Counted from the stretch's first letter, positions 1-11,449 are shown. The stretch: 64,000 nt of DNA from Achaetomium macrosporum (GCA_033296875.1 MU860029.1:1-64000); one strand, 5' to 3'. Notes: generated by a model from the sequence alone, not told the origin. A program made the numbers and translations.

Positions 1-415
1 AGTCACTCGTTCTGAAGAACTCTGGGAGTTCTGCAGTGAGCAATTTCAAGCAATAATTCTCACCTACTATTGTGCAGATATTGCGGCAAGCATTATTGTG
101 AACCTTTTGGCTTCACCGAACTATCACCCCTTGTGTTACCACCTTCAACCAGATTGTCCCTCTCAGAGGATAGGGGTCGTATGGTTCGTTACACTGAACG
201 ATTAATCCGCCCTGTCATAGCAGGCGGCCTACGGGGTCTGCTGTGAGTGCGTATATGATCCACCAGAGTTGCAAGGTCAAGGGACCTTACAATTCCGACA
301 CTCTTTTGGGAGGTGCACGTAGCTGAGTGGATCAAGTTTGCTTTCACCGTCACAAGGGGTTGAACAGGCTGGATTGCATTAATCTGCATGTCTGAGTTCT
401 CAGGAGAACTGCATC

Positions 416-1141
416 GTGAGAGTGCAGCGGACCCCCAAAATAAGGGATATCGCTGTGTCGACGCTATCTTACATTGGGATAGTGCCATGCATGGGCCTTT
501 CTATGCCACCTGCTCTGGCGGTCTCGTCTATCAATTCCAACAGTTGCAGGATCATGCTGACAAGGAACTTGTGGACTAACGTTAGGCTTATAAATGGCGC
601 CCAGAGTACTATTTACGATATCTCATGGGCCAAAGGGGCCAGGATACTAGAAGACCGGCCGCAGATTATCATGATTATATTTAATAACTATACTGGCCCG
701 CCGTTCCTATTATCTGATGGGGAAGAGCTTCGCGATGGAGCTAAGCTTGTGGTCCCCATTCTCAAGGCTCGCCAGAAGTTTGTCCTTGGAGCCGGTACTG
801 GTTACCGTGAGCAGTTTCCTCTGCTCGTCTGCTATGCGATCACGGTTCACAAGTCGCAGGGCATTACTCTCAACAAGGTGGTTTACGATATCTCCGCGCC
901 GGAGTTCGCTTCTGGGCTGTCTTATGTTGCAGTTTCCCGGGTCAAGACACTGGAGGGTCTGATGTTCGAGGCGCTATTCGACCAGAGCAGGATCTATCGA
1001 GATGTACCAGTACAGAGCATGCAGCTCAAGATCACAGATTACGAGATAAGGAAGCTGCAGCTCTTAGAGCTACCAGAAGAGGAGGATGACCTGAGCAGCA
1101 TTAGCAGGTATATAACCGACAGTTCAGACGTTAAGGTTTAG
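416..1141 (+). pseudogene. PIF1/Helitron-type helicase C-terminal relic
   Basis: The open frame encodes about 241 residues. From roughly residue 45 onward it matches the C-terminal part of the PIF1-like helicases carried by fungal Helitrons. It shows the stretch around RIMLTRNLWT, then VCYAITVHKSQG (a classic superfamily 1 motif V region), then YVAVSRVKTLEGL (motif VI). There is no Walker A or Walker B part, no Rep/HUH domain and no convincing upstream helicase sequence in any frame between 1 and 415. The N-terminal 40 residues are probably not natural coding sequence. I read this as a dead, 5'-truncated transposon fragment rather than a cellular PIF1 gene. It could also be the tail of a longer element that begins left of the window. 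Confidence 0.72.
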
Positions 1142-1959
1142 GCTGGATAGTTCCATTATGTAGGATTAGACATAGTTAGTTATTAGAAATTCGAGTTGTT
1201 GGCCTCCGGACAGGATATTTTCGCTTCGCTTGCTCTCGCCGTCATCTAAAAACACACTGTCCAAATAAGCCGAATGCCCCGCCCAAAATTGCCAGGAGCA
1301 AAAGTGAGGAAGGAAGCGCTCCGTAGTGAAGCAGAGGGCCGTCGTGACTGACGAACGAAGCGACGCTAGCAATTTTAATATATTTAGTCTTTATAATATA
1401 CCTAACGTTAGTCTTTATTAAATATTTATATGATAGAGTTTTCAGCTTAAATAAGTGCTAAATATAAGTGCCAACATATATAAAAAGAGGGTATAGCTGA
1501 GAGGAATGATTTAATCTTAAGGGGGATTATCTATGTAAGCTGTATGTAAGCTGTATGCAATGTGCTACACTTGGGGTGAGCATATAACGTTATACTGGTT
1601 TTCTGGTTAGTTTCCAAACTTCGATTTCGGCTTCCGTACATCCGCTCCGGTGTCCGTGCGGGTATCAGAATTCGGCCGCTGGCGCGCAGCTTCCAGCCAC
1701 CCTCAAACTTTCCAAGATCAGACGTTCAGCCCACTTGCTGAGCCGTGCAGCAGGCTCATCTCATTGCACATTCGAAGCCTCATCATCTTTCATTTCAGCC
1801 CCGCGCAACTTGGCAGCAACATTCGAACAACCTTCCCCACGTTCCTGTCGGCCTTGACTGCTCGAACCCGCGCAGCATCGGGCTTCGCTGCTCTCAAGGC
1901 CTGCCTCCTAGGGAAACCAATACTTCACTTCAAGCGCACAGTCCATAACAGCCGGCATA
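1142..1959. other. Intergenic: TA-rich patch, then UBC9 promoter/leader
   Basis: No gene is seen. Positions 1378-1480 are strikingly TA-rich compared with the rest of the window and lie directly downstream of the helicase relic. This is consistent with a decayed or RIP-mutated transposon edge. From about 1620 the sequence returns to normal composition and probably holds the UBC9 promoter and 5' leader. Confidence 0.5.
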
Positions 1960-2644
1960 ATGTCGCTATGCCAGAATCGCTTGCAGGAGGAACGGTGCGT
2001 GATCAATCGCCGCCTATACGCAATATCGTCCTTCGCAACGGCATCGCTAATCTATCCACACGCTCCAGGAAACAATGGCGAAAGGACCATCCGTTCGGCT
2101 TCTATGCCCGGCCGCAGAAGAATGCCCAGGGAGTGCTCGATCTCAAGGTCTGGGAGTGCGGCATTCCGGGCAAGGAGAAGACAATTTGGGAGGGCGGGCT
2201 GTTCAAGCTGATAGTGACGTTCCCTGACGGTACGCGACCTTATTTCCGCCCCAATGATTTCGTGGCTTCTAACCTTGTTCCTTCGTGCAGAATATCCCAC
2301 GAAGCCCCCCAAGTGTAAGTCGAGGCCCCTGTTCAGCGCGCACCGCGGTCGGCATGGTCAGATGTGACTGACACGCGGCATTCCTCGCAGGCAAGTTCGT
2401 GCCCCCGCTCTTCCACCCCAACGTTTACCCCTCTGGCACCGTTTGTCTGTCCATCCTGAACGAGGAAGAGGCGTGGAAACCGGCGATCACGATCAAGCAG
2501 ATCCTCCTCGGCGTCCAAGATCTTCTCAACGACCCCAACCCGGAGTCTCCGGCCCAGGCGGAGGCGTACAACATGTTTAAGAAAGACCGGGCGCAGTACG
2601 AGAGACGGATCAAACAGATCGTGCGCGAGAATGCCGCGCCGTAA
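1960..2644 (+). CDS. UBC9: SUMO-conjugating enzyme E2 (Ubc9)
   Basis: Four exons (1960-1994, 2069-2229, 2291-2314, 2391-2644) join in phase to give a 157-residue E2 enzyme, the normal Ubc9 length. The start MSLCQNRLQEER is the typical Ubc9 N-terminus. The E2 core follows with the HPFGFYARP segment, the conserved HPNVYPSGTVCLSIL region holding the catalytic cysteine that forms the SUMO thioester (about residue 93), and the KPAITIKQILLGVQDLL helix. The C-terminus VRENAAP also matches the family. Ubc9 takes SUMO from the Aos1-Uba2 E1 and passes it to lysines of nuclear proteins. All introns use GT...AG and are 61-76 nt. Identity is close to certain; exon edges rest on splice signals and family alignment. 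Confidence 0.96.
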
Positions 2645-3382
2645 ATCGGCCACACCTCTCAACGACTTTCCCCGACATCAATGGATGAGAGCGGCAGGCA
2701 GAATCTATTACGGAGTTTACGGGATACCACTTGGGATGGGCATACGGAGTTTGGACGACACTATTCATTGGCGTGGCCTTCCTTCCGCCACGCTTTGCGG
2801 GTGTCTAGTTTGTGGATAGGCGCTGAATGGCTTGGACGGGAGAGACCGGTCTGCCTGACTTATGTCTGGCGGGCTTTTCCAGGGTACATTCACCGTTTCG
2901 ATCCATTGTGTTGTCTGTGAATCTGACGGGCTATTTCAGGAGAGAACCCAAGAGGTGCGGCTCGTGACCTGCGCCTGAAGATGTAACATGACGCATTCGT
3001 GATGCTGTTGACGTCCAGCTTCACTTACACCCCGCGCAGCTTCGGCTCACAGCTCATCGATTGGCCTGACCCCCACAATGAAACTGTGGGATCTCAACTG
3101 GGAAGATAGTTACATGCAATTTGCCATTTCAACTTCTCACCAATATGTACTTCTCTCGCGCCTCTTATACAAAACTTCACGTGAATTCGCCACCACTGCA
3201 GCGAGCCGTCCATGGACCCCTTATCATTCCGATTTAGGTAAGGGAGCGGGTGGAACTGAAATAGGGTGTCGGACCAATCAACACCACGCCCCGACATCGG
3301 CCTGGAATCTGAGACTCCGGTTGCCCGCTGCTGGAGCTCCGTCCCAGCTCGGCGGACCACCTCGCCCACAATCGATAGCCAT

Positions 3383-3389
3383 TGAGTCA
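3383..3389. promoter_or_regulatory. CPC1/Gcn4-type site (TGAGTCA)
   Basis: This is a perfect 7-bp palindromic bZIP site, TGAGTCA (TGACTCA on the other strand), about 440 bp upstream of the asparagine synthetase start. Gcn4/CPC1 activates amino-acid biosynthetic genes through this element under amino-acid starvation. Function here is inferred from sequence and position only. Confidence 0.55.
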
Positions 3390-3551
3390 AAGCAGACCGG
3401 CTATTGCTGGAAGGCTAGTAGATCTGGGATCTGGGCCCCCTAGTCAAATCTCTAAATTCGCCGTCTTTTGGGGGTCCCCTGGGGCGAGACGGCGGGTGTA
3501 TGAACTGCCCGTGCCGAATTTAGACTCTCCACACAGATTTTCTGAGGAGTG

Positions 3552-3557
3552 TGACTC
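3552..3557. promoter_or_regulatory. Second partial CPC1/Gcn4-type site (TGACTC)
   Basis: TGACTC, followed by T instead of A, lies about 275 bp upstream of the asparagine synthetase start codon. It supports the stronger site at 3383. A six-base match is common by chance, so confidence is low. Confidence 0.3.
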
Positions 3558-3702
3558 TCCTCTCTCTATTCCACACAGCTTCCACTGTCCCTTCTCATCC
3601 CGCTCCGCTCTGTTTGTGACATCCCTCGTGGCAACAGCTACCCACGTCCGCATCCAAAGCGTCCACCAGATCACAGGCCCCCGGTGTGCCGGCGAGCGTA
3701 AG

Positions 3703-3708
3703 TATAAA
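3703..3708 (+). promoter_or_regulatory. TATA-like box
   Basis: TATAAA lies about 125 bp upstream of the asparagine synthetase start codon. That leaves room for a short 5' leader. It is the best core promoter candidate for this gene. Confidence 0.4.
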
Positions 3709-3829
3709 GGCCCCTCGTCTCTTCGCTGACGGTGGTGAATAGGCTCCGCTTCTCAACGCCCGCGCAAAGCTCTCCTCAGACCCAATCCCATAACTGCCTT
3801 GCCGAATTCCTTAACGAGACACCTTCAAG

Positions 3830-6251
3830 ATGTGTGGCATCTTCGCCTGTCACAAGTGAGTCGTCTATATCAGCCTCCGGTCCGCCAGAGAGCGTCGCGC
3901 AACTTCGTGCTGTGCTTCGATGGAGGGGCAACATTTTGCCCCGCTATCACCTCTCTCGGCGCGACCAGGACGCCAAATTTGCAGCGCGCTGCTAACACCG
4001 ACAATAGCCACCCAGATGTGGTCAAATTCAAGCCGACTGCTTTGAAACTGTCAAAGGCGTATGTGCCTCTGAATTGAGCCTATAACTGCAGGAGGGACGG
4101 TGCAATTGACCTTGCTTCATCTCGCAGAATTCGGCATAGGGGACCTGATTGGAGTGCGTTGGCCCTTCACCTTCAGCCCGAGGCCCCTGAGTCACAGGAG
4201 ATAAGCAAGCACTAACACATGACACTCTTGCAGGCGGCAGCGTCACTTGTCATAACACGAGTATGGATTGCATCCGGGCTAAAAACACTCCTTTCTTGCC
4301 AAAATCGCTAGTTGAAATAGAGGCATTGCTGACAAGGTCGCAGTTCTGTGCCATGAACGGCTCAGCATCGTCGGCGTTGGTGGGTCCGGTTCCGTATACC
4401 TGACATCGAGGCCATCCCCTCACACTAAAGCAGAGAGCGGAGCTCAGCCACTCACCAATGCCGATGAGAGCATTGTCCTCGCCGTCAATGGCGAGATTTA
4501 CAACCACCGTCTTATTCGAAAGAACTTGAAGGAGCCCTACCACTTCAAGACCACCTCGGACTGCGAGGTCGTGATTCCTCTGGTGAGTATGGGCCAGGCT
4601 GCGTAGGTGCCGCTAATGGGGACACCGGGAGACTAACCCTTTGGTGCCAGTACATGGAGCACGGCCTCGATGCGCCCAAGTACCTCGATGGCATGTTTTC
4701 TTTCGTGTTGTACGACAAGAAGCTTGACCGCACGATCGCCGCTCGCGACCCCATCGGCATCACCACCCTCTACCAGGGTTGGTCATCACAGGAGCCTGGT
4801 AGTGTTTACTTCGCCTCCGAGCTCAAGTCCCTGCACCCCGTCTGCGATAAGATCGAGTCCTTCCCGCCGGGACATATCTACGACAGCAAGACCGGCGAGC
4901 GGACCAGGTATTTCCAGCCGACATGGTGGGACGGCCAAAGGATACCTGACAAGCCCCTGGATCTGAAGCTGCTGCGCGAGACGCTCGAGAAGTCGGTCAG
5001 GAAACGTCTCATGGCCGAGGTTCCCTACGGCGTCTTGCTGTCGGGTGGCCTGGATTCCAGCTTGGTTGCGTCCATCGCGCAACGGGAAACCCTGAGGTTG
5101 AAGAAGCTGGCTGAGGAGGCTAAGGGCACCGCCGAGGACAACGTAGACCCGGACAAGGGCGAGGGGCTGGTCGGCATTGATGACGAGAACAAGCTCTCCA
5201 CCATGACCTTCCTCCCGCAGCTGAACTCGTTCTCGATCGGTCTCCCAGGATCGCCAGACAACGAGGCGGCACTGAAGGTTGCGAAATTCCTGGGCACCAA
5301 GCATCACGTCATGACCTTCACTATTGAGGACGGTCTGAACGCGCTGTCGGATGTCATCTACCACCTCGAGACGTACGATGTGACCACCATCCGTGCCTCG
5401 ACGCCCATGTACCTGCTGTCGCGCAAGATCAAGGCCATGGGTATCAAGATGGTTCTGAGCGGCGAGGGTAGCGACGAGATCTTCGGCGGCTACCTCTACT
5501 TCCATGGCGCCCCCGATAAGGCTGCCTTCCATGAGGAGTGCGTCCGTCGGGTCAAGAACCTGCATCTGGCTGACTGCCTGCGCGCCAACAAGTCGACCTC
5601 GGCTTGGGGCCTGGAGGCTCGTGTGCCATTCTTGGACAAGGAGGTGAGTGAATCTGCAAAGCACAGAATGCCGACATACAGAGAGCTAACTCGTTCCTAG
5701 TTCCTTGAGGTCGCCATGAACATCGATCCCAAGGAGAAGATGATCACCGACGAGCGCATCGAGAAGTACATCCTCCGGAAGGCCTTCGACACCACGGACG
5801 AGCCCGAGACCCAGCCGTACCTGCCCGACAGCATCCTGTGGCGGCAGAAGGAGCAGTTCTCGGATGGCGTCGGCTACGGCTGGATCGATGCGCTCAAGGA
5901 CACCGCCGAGAAAATGGTCACCGACGAGATGATGAAGAACCCCAAGCCCGAGTGGGGGAGCGATATTCCGGACACCAAGGAGGCGTACGTCAAGGGCCGG
6001 ACTCTTGGGAGGTTATTTGCAGGAGCTGACCGTGAAACAGGTACTGGTACCGCCTGATGTTTGACGAACACTTCCCGCCGTCTTGCGCCTCGACGGTGAT
6101 GCGGTGGACTCCGAAGTGGTCCAAGCAGACTGATCCCAGCGGCAGGTGAGTGAACCGTCCTCTGGCTGGATTCTCCTGGTGACTGTACGGAGGGCTGACA
6201 TAGATTCCCAGGGCGATTGCGATCCACAAGGCCAAGTATGCCGATGCTTAA
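3830..6251 (+). CDS. asn-2: Asparagine synthetase (glutamine-hydrolysing)
   Basis: Ten exons (3830-3855, 4008-4058, 4128-4153, 4234-4260, 4344-4379, 4434-4582, 4651-5643, 5701-5984, 6041-6145, 6212-6251) give 578 residues, the usual length. The enzyme makes asparagine from aspartate, glutamine and ATP in the cytosol. Met1 is followed by Cys2 (MCGIFACH), the class II glutamine amidotransferase nucleophile. RHRGPDWSG and AVNGEIYNH are glutaminase-domain signatures. The synthetase domain has the PP-loop LSGGLDSSL and the segment SGEGSDEIFGGY. The C-terminus ends AIHKAKYADA. Exons 3-5 are only 26, 27 and 36 nt, so gene finders may miss them. Upstream CPC1-type sites suggest induction by amino-acid starvation. 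Confidence 0.96.
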
Positions 6252-7006
6252 AACTAAAAGCAACCATGTCTTTTTTGTACATATCTTAGCTTTTAGATGA
6301 CCTGGTCCGTCACCGTGGGCGGTGTGTCATGCTGCGAGATTGGGTCATATACCTCAAATGTCTGAATCAAAACGTGTCAGTTGATGTGTCTTGCGTCTGA
6401 ACCGGTGAGCATACTTGAAGAGCCAAGGTACCTCGGTTGCATTGGCTGTTCCATGTTGTTGTTTGACTCTTTGGTTTCCTGGTTGTATATTAGAGCGGGG
6501 CAATTGAAACATGGCGCGCATAACAAACAATGGAATCCTGAGCACAGGAGAGTTGAGAAAGGGAAAGAGCGGGGATCTACGGACTAGAAGAGGCGCTGTT
6601 TGGGAAGCGGGCAGTCTTCGAAGCGCTGTGAGTCCTCCCTTGAGTCCTTTCCTGTCGCTACGTATCATCGCATTGAATTCTATGGTCCTCCTTCGAAAAA
6701 GATCGAGGTGAGGAAATTCAGACCGCTCAACCTCGAAGATCGGGAATGCATTGACTCGACGCCATTGGTAGGCCCACGTGGTTTCAGCGTGAATGGACTG
6801 CGGAAAGATCTCCAGGACAACTGTAACCGAGCCACCAATCACAGTGCTCAGAGAAATTCTCGTAGCATCGTGGCCGAATTCCGACACTTTCCCTTCCCAA
6901 CAACTCCCCAGGCGTTTGTAGCTCGATCAACACGCTCACCTCCCTCGCAACCACCTTCGTACCATACACCAATTCTTCAGAGTCTGCCCTCCAGACCACC
7001 GGCAAC
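6252..7006. other. Intergenic: asn 3' UTR and porin promoter
   Basis: About 750 bp with no recognisable coding region. Scattered short frames carry no domain. The right half is pyrimidine-rich, as is common in fungal promoters, and leads directly into the porin start. Confidence 0.55.
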
Positions 7007-8262
7007 ATGTCTGTCCCGGCCTTCTCAGATATCGCCAAGGCGGCGAACGACGTACGTGCGATCTGGAGCTCCGGGAAGCTTGCGCCCGGCGGAGCGGCAT
7101 TTCTCGGGAGCTCCCCAACAATGCGCGAAACCACTGACCGCTGACTGCGCGCTTCCAGCTCCTCAACAAGGACTTCTACCACCTTTCTGCCGGCACCATT
7201 GAGGTCAAGAGCAATACCCCCAACAATGTCGCCTTTAAGGTCACCGGCAAGAGCAGCCACGACAATGCCACCAGCGGCACGGTATGTCATTGCGCCCAGC
7301 CCGGGGCAGGAACTAGGAACGGCATGCTAACTACCCGCGTCAAATAGATCGAGGGAAAATACACCGACAAGCCCAATGGTAATTCCAAAGACCCCCCAAA
7401 GAAGTTGAAGAAGAAGCGACCTCCGGCCCGGCTCGACTGCCAGATCGCGCTAGGCCGAATCCCCGGCCCTCTGCTCTATAACGCACGAGCCCAGTGGATG
7501 GTTGCGATGAGCGCGCGCAGACCAGCACAGGTGCTAATGAATTGGAAACGCGCAGGCTTGACCCTCACCCAGACATGGAACACCGCCAACACTCTCGAGA
7601 CTAAGGTCGAGATGGCCGACAACCTGGCCAAGGGCCTCAAGGCCGAGGGTATCTTCAGCTTCCTCCCCGCCAGCCAGGCGCGCGGTGCCAAGTTCAACCT
7701 GCACTTCAAGCAGAGCAATTTCCACACCCGTCTGTTCTTCGACCTGCTCAAGGGCCCCACCGCCAACTTCGACGCCATCGTCGGGCACGAGGGCTTCCTC
7801 GCCGGCGCCTCGGCCGGCTTCGACGTCCAGAAGGCTAAGGTCACCGGGTACAGCGCCGCTGTCGGCTACCAGGCCCCGACCTACAGCGCTGCCATCACCG
7901 CCACCGACAACCTGAGCGTCTTCGCTGCCAGCTACTATCACAAGGTCAACAGCCAGGTCGAGGCCGGCTCCAAGGCCACCTGGAACTCCAAGAGCGGCAA
8001 CACCGTCGGCCTCGAGGTCGCTGCCAAGTACCGCCTGGACCCCGTCTCCTTCGTCAAGGTAGGTCTCTCAAAGGTGATAGAATGTTGTGCTGGATGCTGA
8101 TAGGTGAAACAGGCCAAGATCAACGACCGCGGTGTCGCTGCCGTTGCCTACAACGTTCTCCTCCGCGAGGGTGTCACCCTCGGCGTTGGTGCTTCCTTTG
8201 ATACCCAGAAGCTTGACCAAGCTACCCACAAGGTTGGCACCAGCTTCACTTTCGAGTCGTAA
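7007..8262 (+). CDS. por: Mitochondrial outer membrane porin (VDAC)
   Basis: Five exons (7007-7051, 7159-7281, 7348-7378, 7556-8058, 8113-8262) join to exactly 283 residues, the standard fungal VDAC length. The start MSVPAFSDIAKAAND gives the N-terminal helix that folds inside the barrel. The LLNKDFYH segment and a run of alternating amphipathic strands follow, with no signal peptide. Near the C-terminus, LREGVTLGVGASFD and KVGTSFTFES match the last strands and the sorting signal of mitochondrial beta-barrel proteins. VDAC is the main channel for metabolites and ATP/ADP across the outer membrane and is inserted by TOM and SAM. Family identity is very secure. Confidence 0.95.
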
Positions 8263-8531
8263 GCTGGTGGCGCCTGATTCGGGGACTGGTGGTGTCTACG
8301 ACGGAGTGGGCCTTGCGATCTGATCTCTGTGATCGCCATGGAGTGGACACAGCTCGGTAGCAATGTATCAATCTAGAGTTGATGTGCGACACGTCCTGTA
8401 CTGCAATGTATACTTAACGCCTCTGCAGCTGTACATGCTACTTGCTTGCGAGCTGATGACTTGCGCATGTACCTATGTGATAAGAGCAGACGACCAACCA
8501 TCCAGGAGAACCTTCGGTACAAACTGGTCTA

Positions 8532-9581
8532 TCACTTCGCCTTCTTTTCCCGCTCCCTCTCCTTCTCCGCGACCTGGGCATCACTGCCACTTCTCCTGTT
8601 CCTATTCCCAGAAACCATCAGCGGCGCCATCACCACAACCGCCAGAATCGCCGCCACCGCAAAGAAACTCATGTTCGTCGGCGAGTCAGGTTCATCAGGA
8701 TTCAGCCCCGCCCGTCGCGCCGCCCGCCGCGCCCGCATCTCCTCACCCCTCCTCTGCGCCCTCTCATGCGCCTCCCGATCAAAATGCGGAACATCATCCC
8801 TGTGTCCGAACGGGTCCTGCCCGGGCCCCATCCCGCCAGTACCTCCTCCTCCTCCTCCACTCCCGTGCGGCGGCGGCGGCGGAGGCGGCGGTTGCTGCCC
8901 GGCCCCACCAGCGCCGGAACCGCTTCGGCTGGAATCAGTCCCGTATCCCGCACCGAAACCGGTACTCTCCTCGTGCGCGGCGCGCCGCTTGGCGGTGTGC
9001 GCGCCCCACCCGCCGCTGCGGAAAAAGGACGGCGGCGGGCCCTGGTAGGTGCCTCGGCGCCGACTACTCAGTCCAGACGCCGGGCGGCCGCCCGCGGGCC
9101 CCGTGCTGTGGTACGAGCCTTTCGGTGCATGGTGATAGTGCGGGTTGTTGTTGTTGCGAGTACTAGTGCGCATGACGTCGCGGTCGTAGCGCGCACGCTT
9201 GTCGGCGTGGCTCAGGGTCGCGTAGGCCTCGCTGATGCGCATGAAGCGCGAGGGCGCGTGCGGGTCGGAGGGGTTGTGGTCTGGGTGGTGGCGTTTGGAG
9301 AGGAGGTAGAAGGATCTGATATCGGGGGGGAGAAGGTGGTTAATCACATTTGTGTGGTAAGGGAAAAGGTAAAGGAGGGAGAGTTACCTTTTGATTTCTG
9401 CCGGGGAGGCATCGGGGCGGACGTTGAGGGTTTCATAGTGGTTGGAAGTGTCGCTTGTGTTGCTGTCAAGGTGGAGGACACGCGGGGAGGCGTGGAAGAA
9501 GCGTCGACTGCTCCATGCTGCGGTTTGAACTGAGACTTTGGCGGTTATCGCCGCGCCGGTGGGAGCGTAGCGGAATGGCAT
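8532..9581 (-). CDS. Mitochondrial J-domain (DnaJ/Hsp40) protein
   Basis: Two exons on the minus strand (9388-9581 and 8532-9315, intron 72 nt) give 325 residues. Residues 1-40 are rich in Arg, Ser and Ala without acids, a likely mitochondrial presequence. The J domain starts at HYETLNVRPDASPAEIK, spans the intron and carries the HPD motif (residues 75-77) needed to stimulate Hsp70 ATPase. After the J domain the protein is low-complexity, with a proline tract next to a glycine tract and many arginines. Near the C-terminus a hydrophobic segment (FFAVAAILAVVVMAPLMV) could cross a membrane, and the tail is Lys/Arg/Glu-rich. It is not a canonical Mdj1, since the zinc-finger and C-terminal domains are missing. 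The partner and exact role are unknown. Confidence 0.85.
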
Positions 9582-9952
9582 GCCGCATCCCGATGGTTCT
9601 GTTACATGTCTAGAGACGGTGGAATAACTGGTATGTCCTGGCTTGAGGAGGTTTAAACGGAGAGGCCCGGGAGTAGCCCTTCGTGCTCGTTGGACGGAGG
9701 TCCCACTTTATTTGAGAAGTGACGAAATCACAGAGCTACTCAGTAGTGTGTGGCTTAACCGGGCGCCAAGACAAGTGTCTCTTGTGGCGGTGGTTATGGA
9801 GTCGGTAACTAACCCGAACGCCAAACTGCCCCGCGTTGGCCATGGTGGGTCCAAGAAAAAGAGCTGTTGGCGGGGCCGTGAAGCCCGACCATGTCTCAGC
9901 GCTGTTCGTTCAAGCCTGCAGGTTCATCAAGCAGATTTAAAGAGCCTTCAAA
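9582..9952. other. Bidirectional promoter between J-protein and MetAP2 genes
   Basis: This 371-bp gap separates two divergently transcribed genes and must hold both promoters. No sharp TATA box or known factor site stands out. Confidence 0.5.
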
Positions 9953-11449
9953 ATGGCGGCCCAAGCCCCTACAGAAGAGCTCAGACAGTTGAGCGGTAAG
10001 TGTCGCTGACTCAATAAGTGAAGATACAGCGATCACTAACTGCCCACAGTGGAAGGATCGGGGAGTAAATCCAAGCCGGATGCGTCTGCCGCCAGCAACG
10101 CCAACTTGAACCACGACAGCGATGACTCCGAGGATGACGCTGAAGATACTGCCGCCGCGGGCGGTGAGACTGGTGCCGCCAAGAAAAAGAGGAAGAGGAA
10201 GCCCAGAAAGAAGAAGAAGAACCCAAAGCAGCAGTCGGACCCTCCCCGTGTCTTGATCTCGCAGCTGTTTCCGGACAAGAAGTATCCAAAGGGCGAGGAG
10301 GTTGAATACGTGAATGAGAATCGCTACCGCACGACCAGCGAGGAGAAGCGCCATCTCGACAACCTGAAGAGCGAGTTCGTTAACGACTACCGCCATGCCG
10401 CTGAAGCTCATCGGCAGGTTCGCCAGTGGGCGCAGAAGAATATCAAACCGGGACAGACGCTGACCGAGATCGCCGTCGGTATTGAAGACGCTGTTCGCGC
10501 CCTGACTGGCCACCAAGGACTCGAGGAGGGTGATGCTCTGGTCGCCGGGATGGGGTTCCCCACCGGCCTCAGCATCAACCACTGCGCGGCGCACTACACG
10601 CCCAACGCGGGCAACAAGATGGTTTTGCAGGAGGACGACGTGATGAAAATCGACTTTGGTGTCCACGTAAATGGCAACATTGTCGACAGTGCGTTTACCA
10701 TGGCCTTCAACCCCCGCTACGATCCACTCCTGGAGGCCGTGAAAGCCGCCACCAACGAGGGCATCAAGCAGGCCGGCATTGATGCGAGACTCGGTGAGAT
10801 TGGCGGGGCCATCCAGGAGGTCATGGAGAGCTACGAGGTCGAGATCGACGGCACGGCTTACCCGGTCAAGTCAATAAAGAACCTGAACGGGCATACTATC
10901 CTTCCGTACAACATCCACGGCACCAAGAGCGTGCCAATCGTGAAGAGTAACGATAACACGAAGATGGAAGAGGGCGACGTCTTCGCAATCGAGACCTTCG
11001 GAAGCACGGGTCAGGGGTTCGTGCGTGAGGATGGCGAAGTATCGCACTACGCGTTGCGAAGCGATGCACCCAAGGGTGACCTTCGTCTGACCTCGGCTAA
11101 ATCGCTGTTGAATGTCATCAAGAAGAACTTTGGCACACTGCCCTTTTGCAGACGATACCTGGATCGTCTGGGGCAGGAGAAGTATTTGCTCGGGGTAAGT
11201 GTTGCTGCGAAGATTGAGCAAACAGACGACGCCCTGCTGATGCCGCTGTAGTTGAATAACCTTGTCTCGAACGGCATCGTCGAGTCTTACCCGCCGCTGG
11301 TCGATAGGAAGGGCTCGTACACGGCCCAGTTCGAGCATGTGAGTGGCCGGTATCATCCAAGAATGTCCAATTCACCCGCTAACGCGCTGCAGACCATCCT
11401 CATCCGACCTACCGTTAAGGAGGTTATTAGCCGTGGAGAGGACTACTAG
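9953..11449 (+). CDS. MAP2: Methionine aminopeptidase 2
   Basis: Four exons (9953-9995, 10050-11194, 11252-11338, 11393-11449) give 443 residues. The enzyme removes the initiator Met from nascent cytosolic proteins with a small second residue. Residues 15-75 form an acidic Asp/Glu stretch followed by a Lys/Arg-rich block, the usual type-2 ribosome-associated extension. The metalloprotease fold shows the expected residues: His196 in CAAHYTPN, Asp216 and Asp227 in KIDFGVHVNGNIVDSAFT, His296 in NLNGHTI, Glu329 in AIETFGS and Glu424 in QFEH. The last intron falls just after that FEH segment. The C-terminus SRGEDY is the family end. Fumagillin-type inhibitors bind the His at 196 in this family. 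Confidence 0.96.

Larger units (their letters stand above)
2645..3829. other. Intergenic: promoter and leader of asparagine synthetase
   Basis: About 1.2 kb without a recognisable gene. It probably holds the UBC9 3' UTR, then the asparagine synthetase promoter with a CPC1/Gcn4-type site, a second half-conserved site and a TATA-like box (listed separately). Short frames here have no recognisable domains. Confidence 0.6.

Noticed and set aside
4786..5664. 292-residue minus-strand open frame
   Set aside because: It is antisense to the long exon of asparagine synthetase and reflects codon bias in GC-rich coding DNA; its translation has no recognisable domain.
8363..9533. Three plus-strand Pro/Arg-rich frames
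   Set aside because: All are antisense to the J-protein gene, whose J domain and HPD motif are unambiguous.
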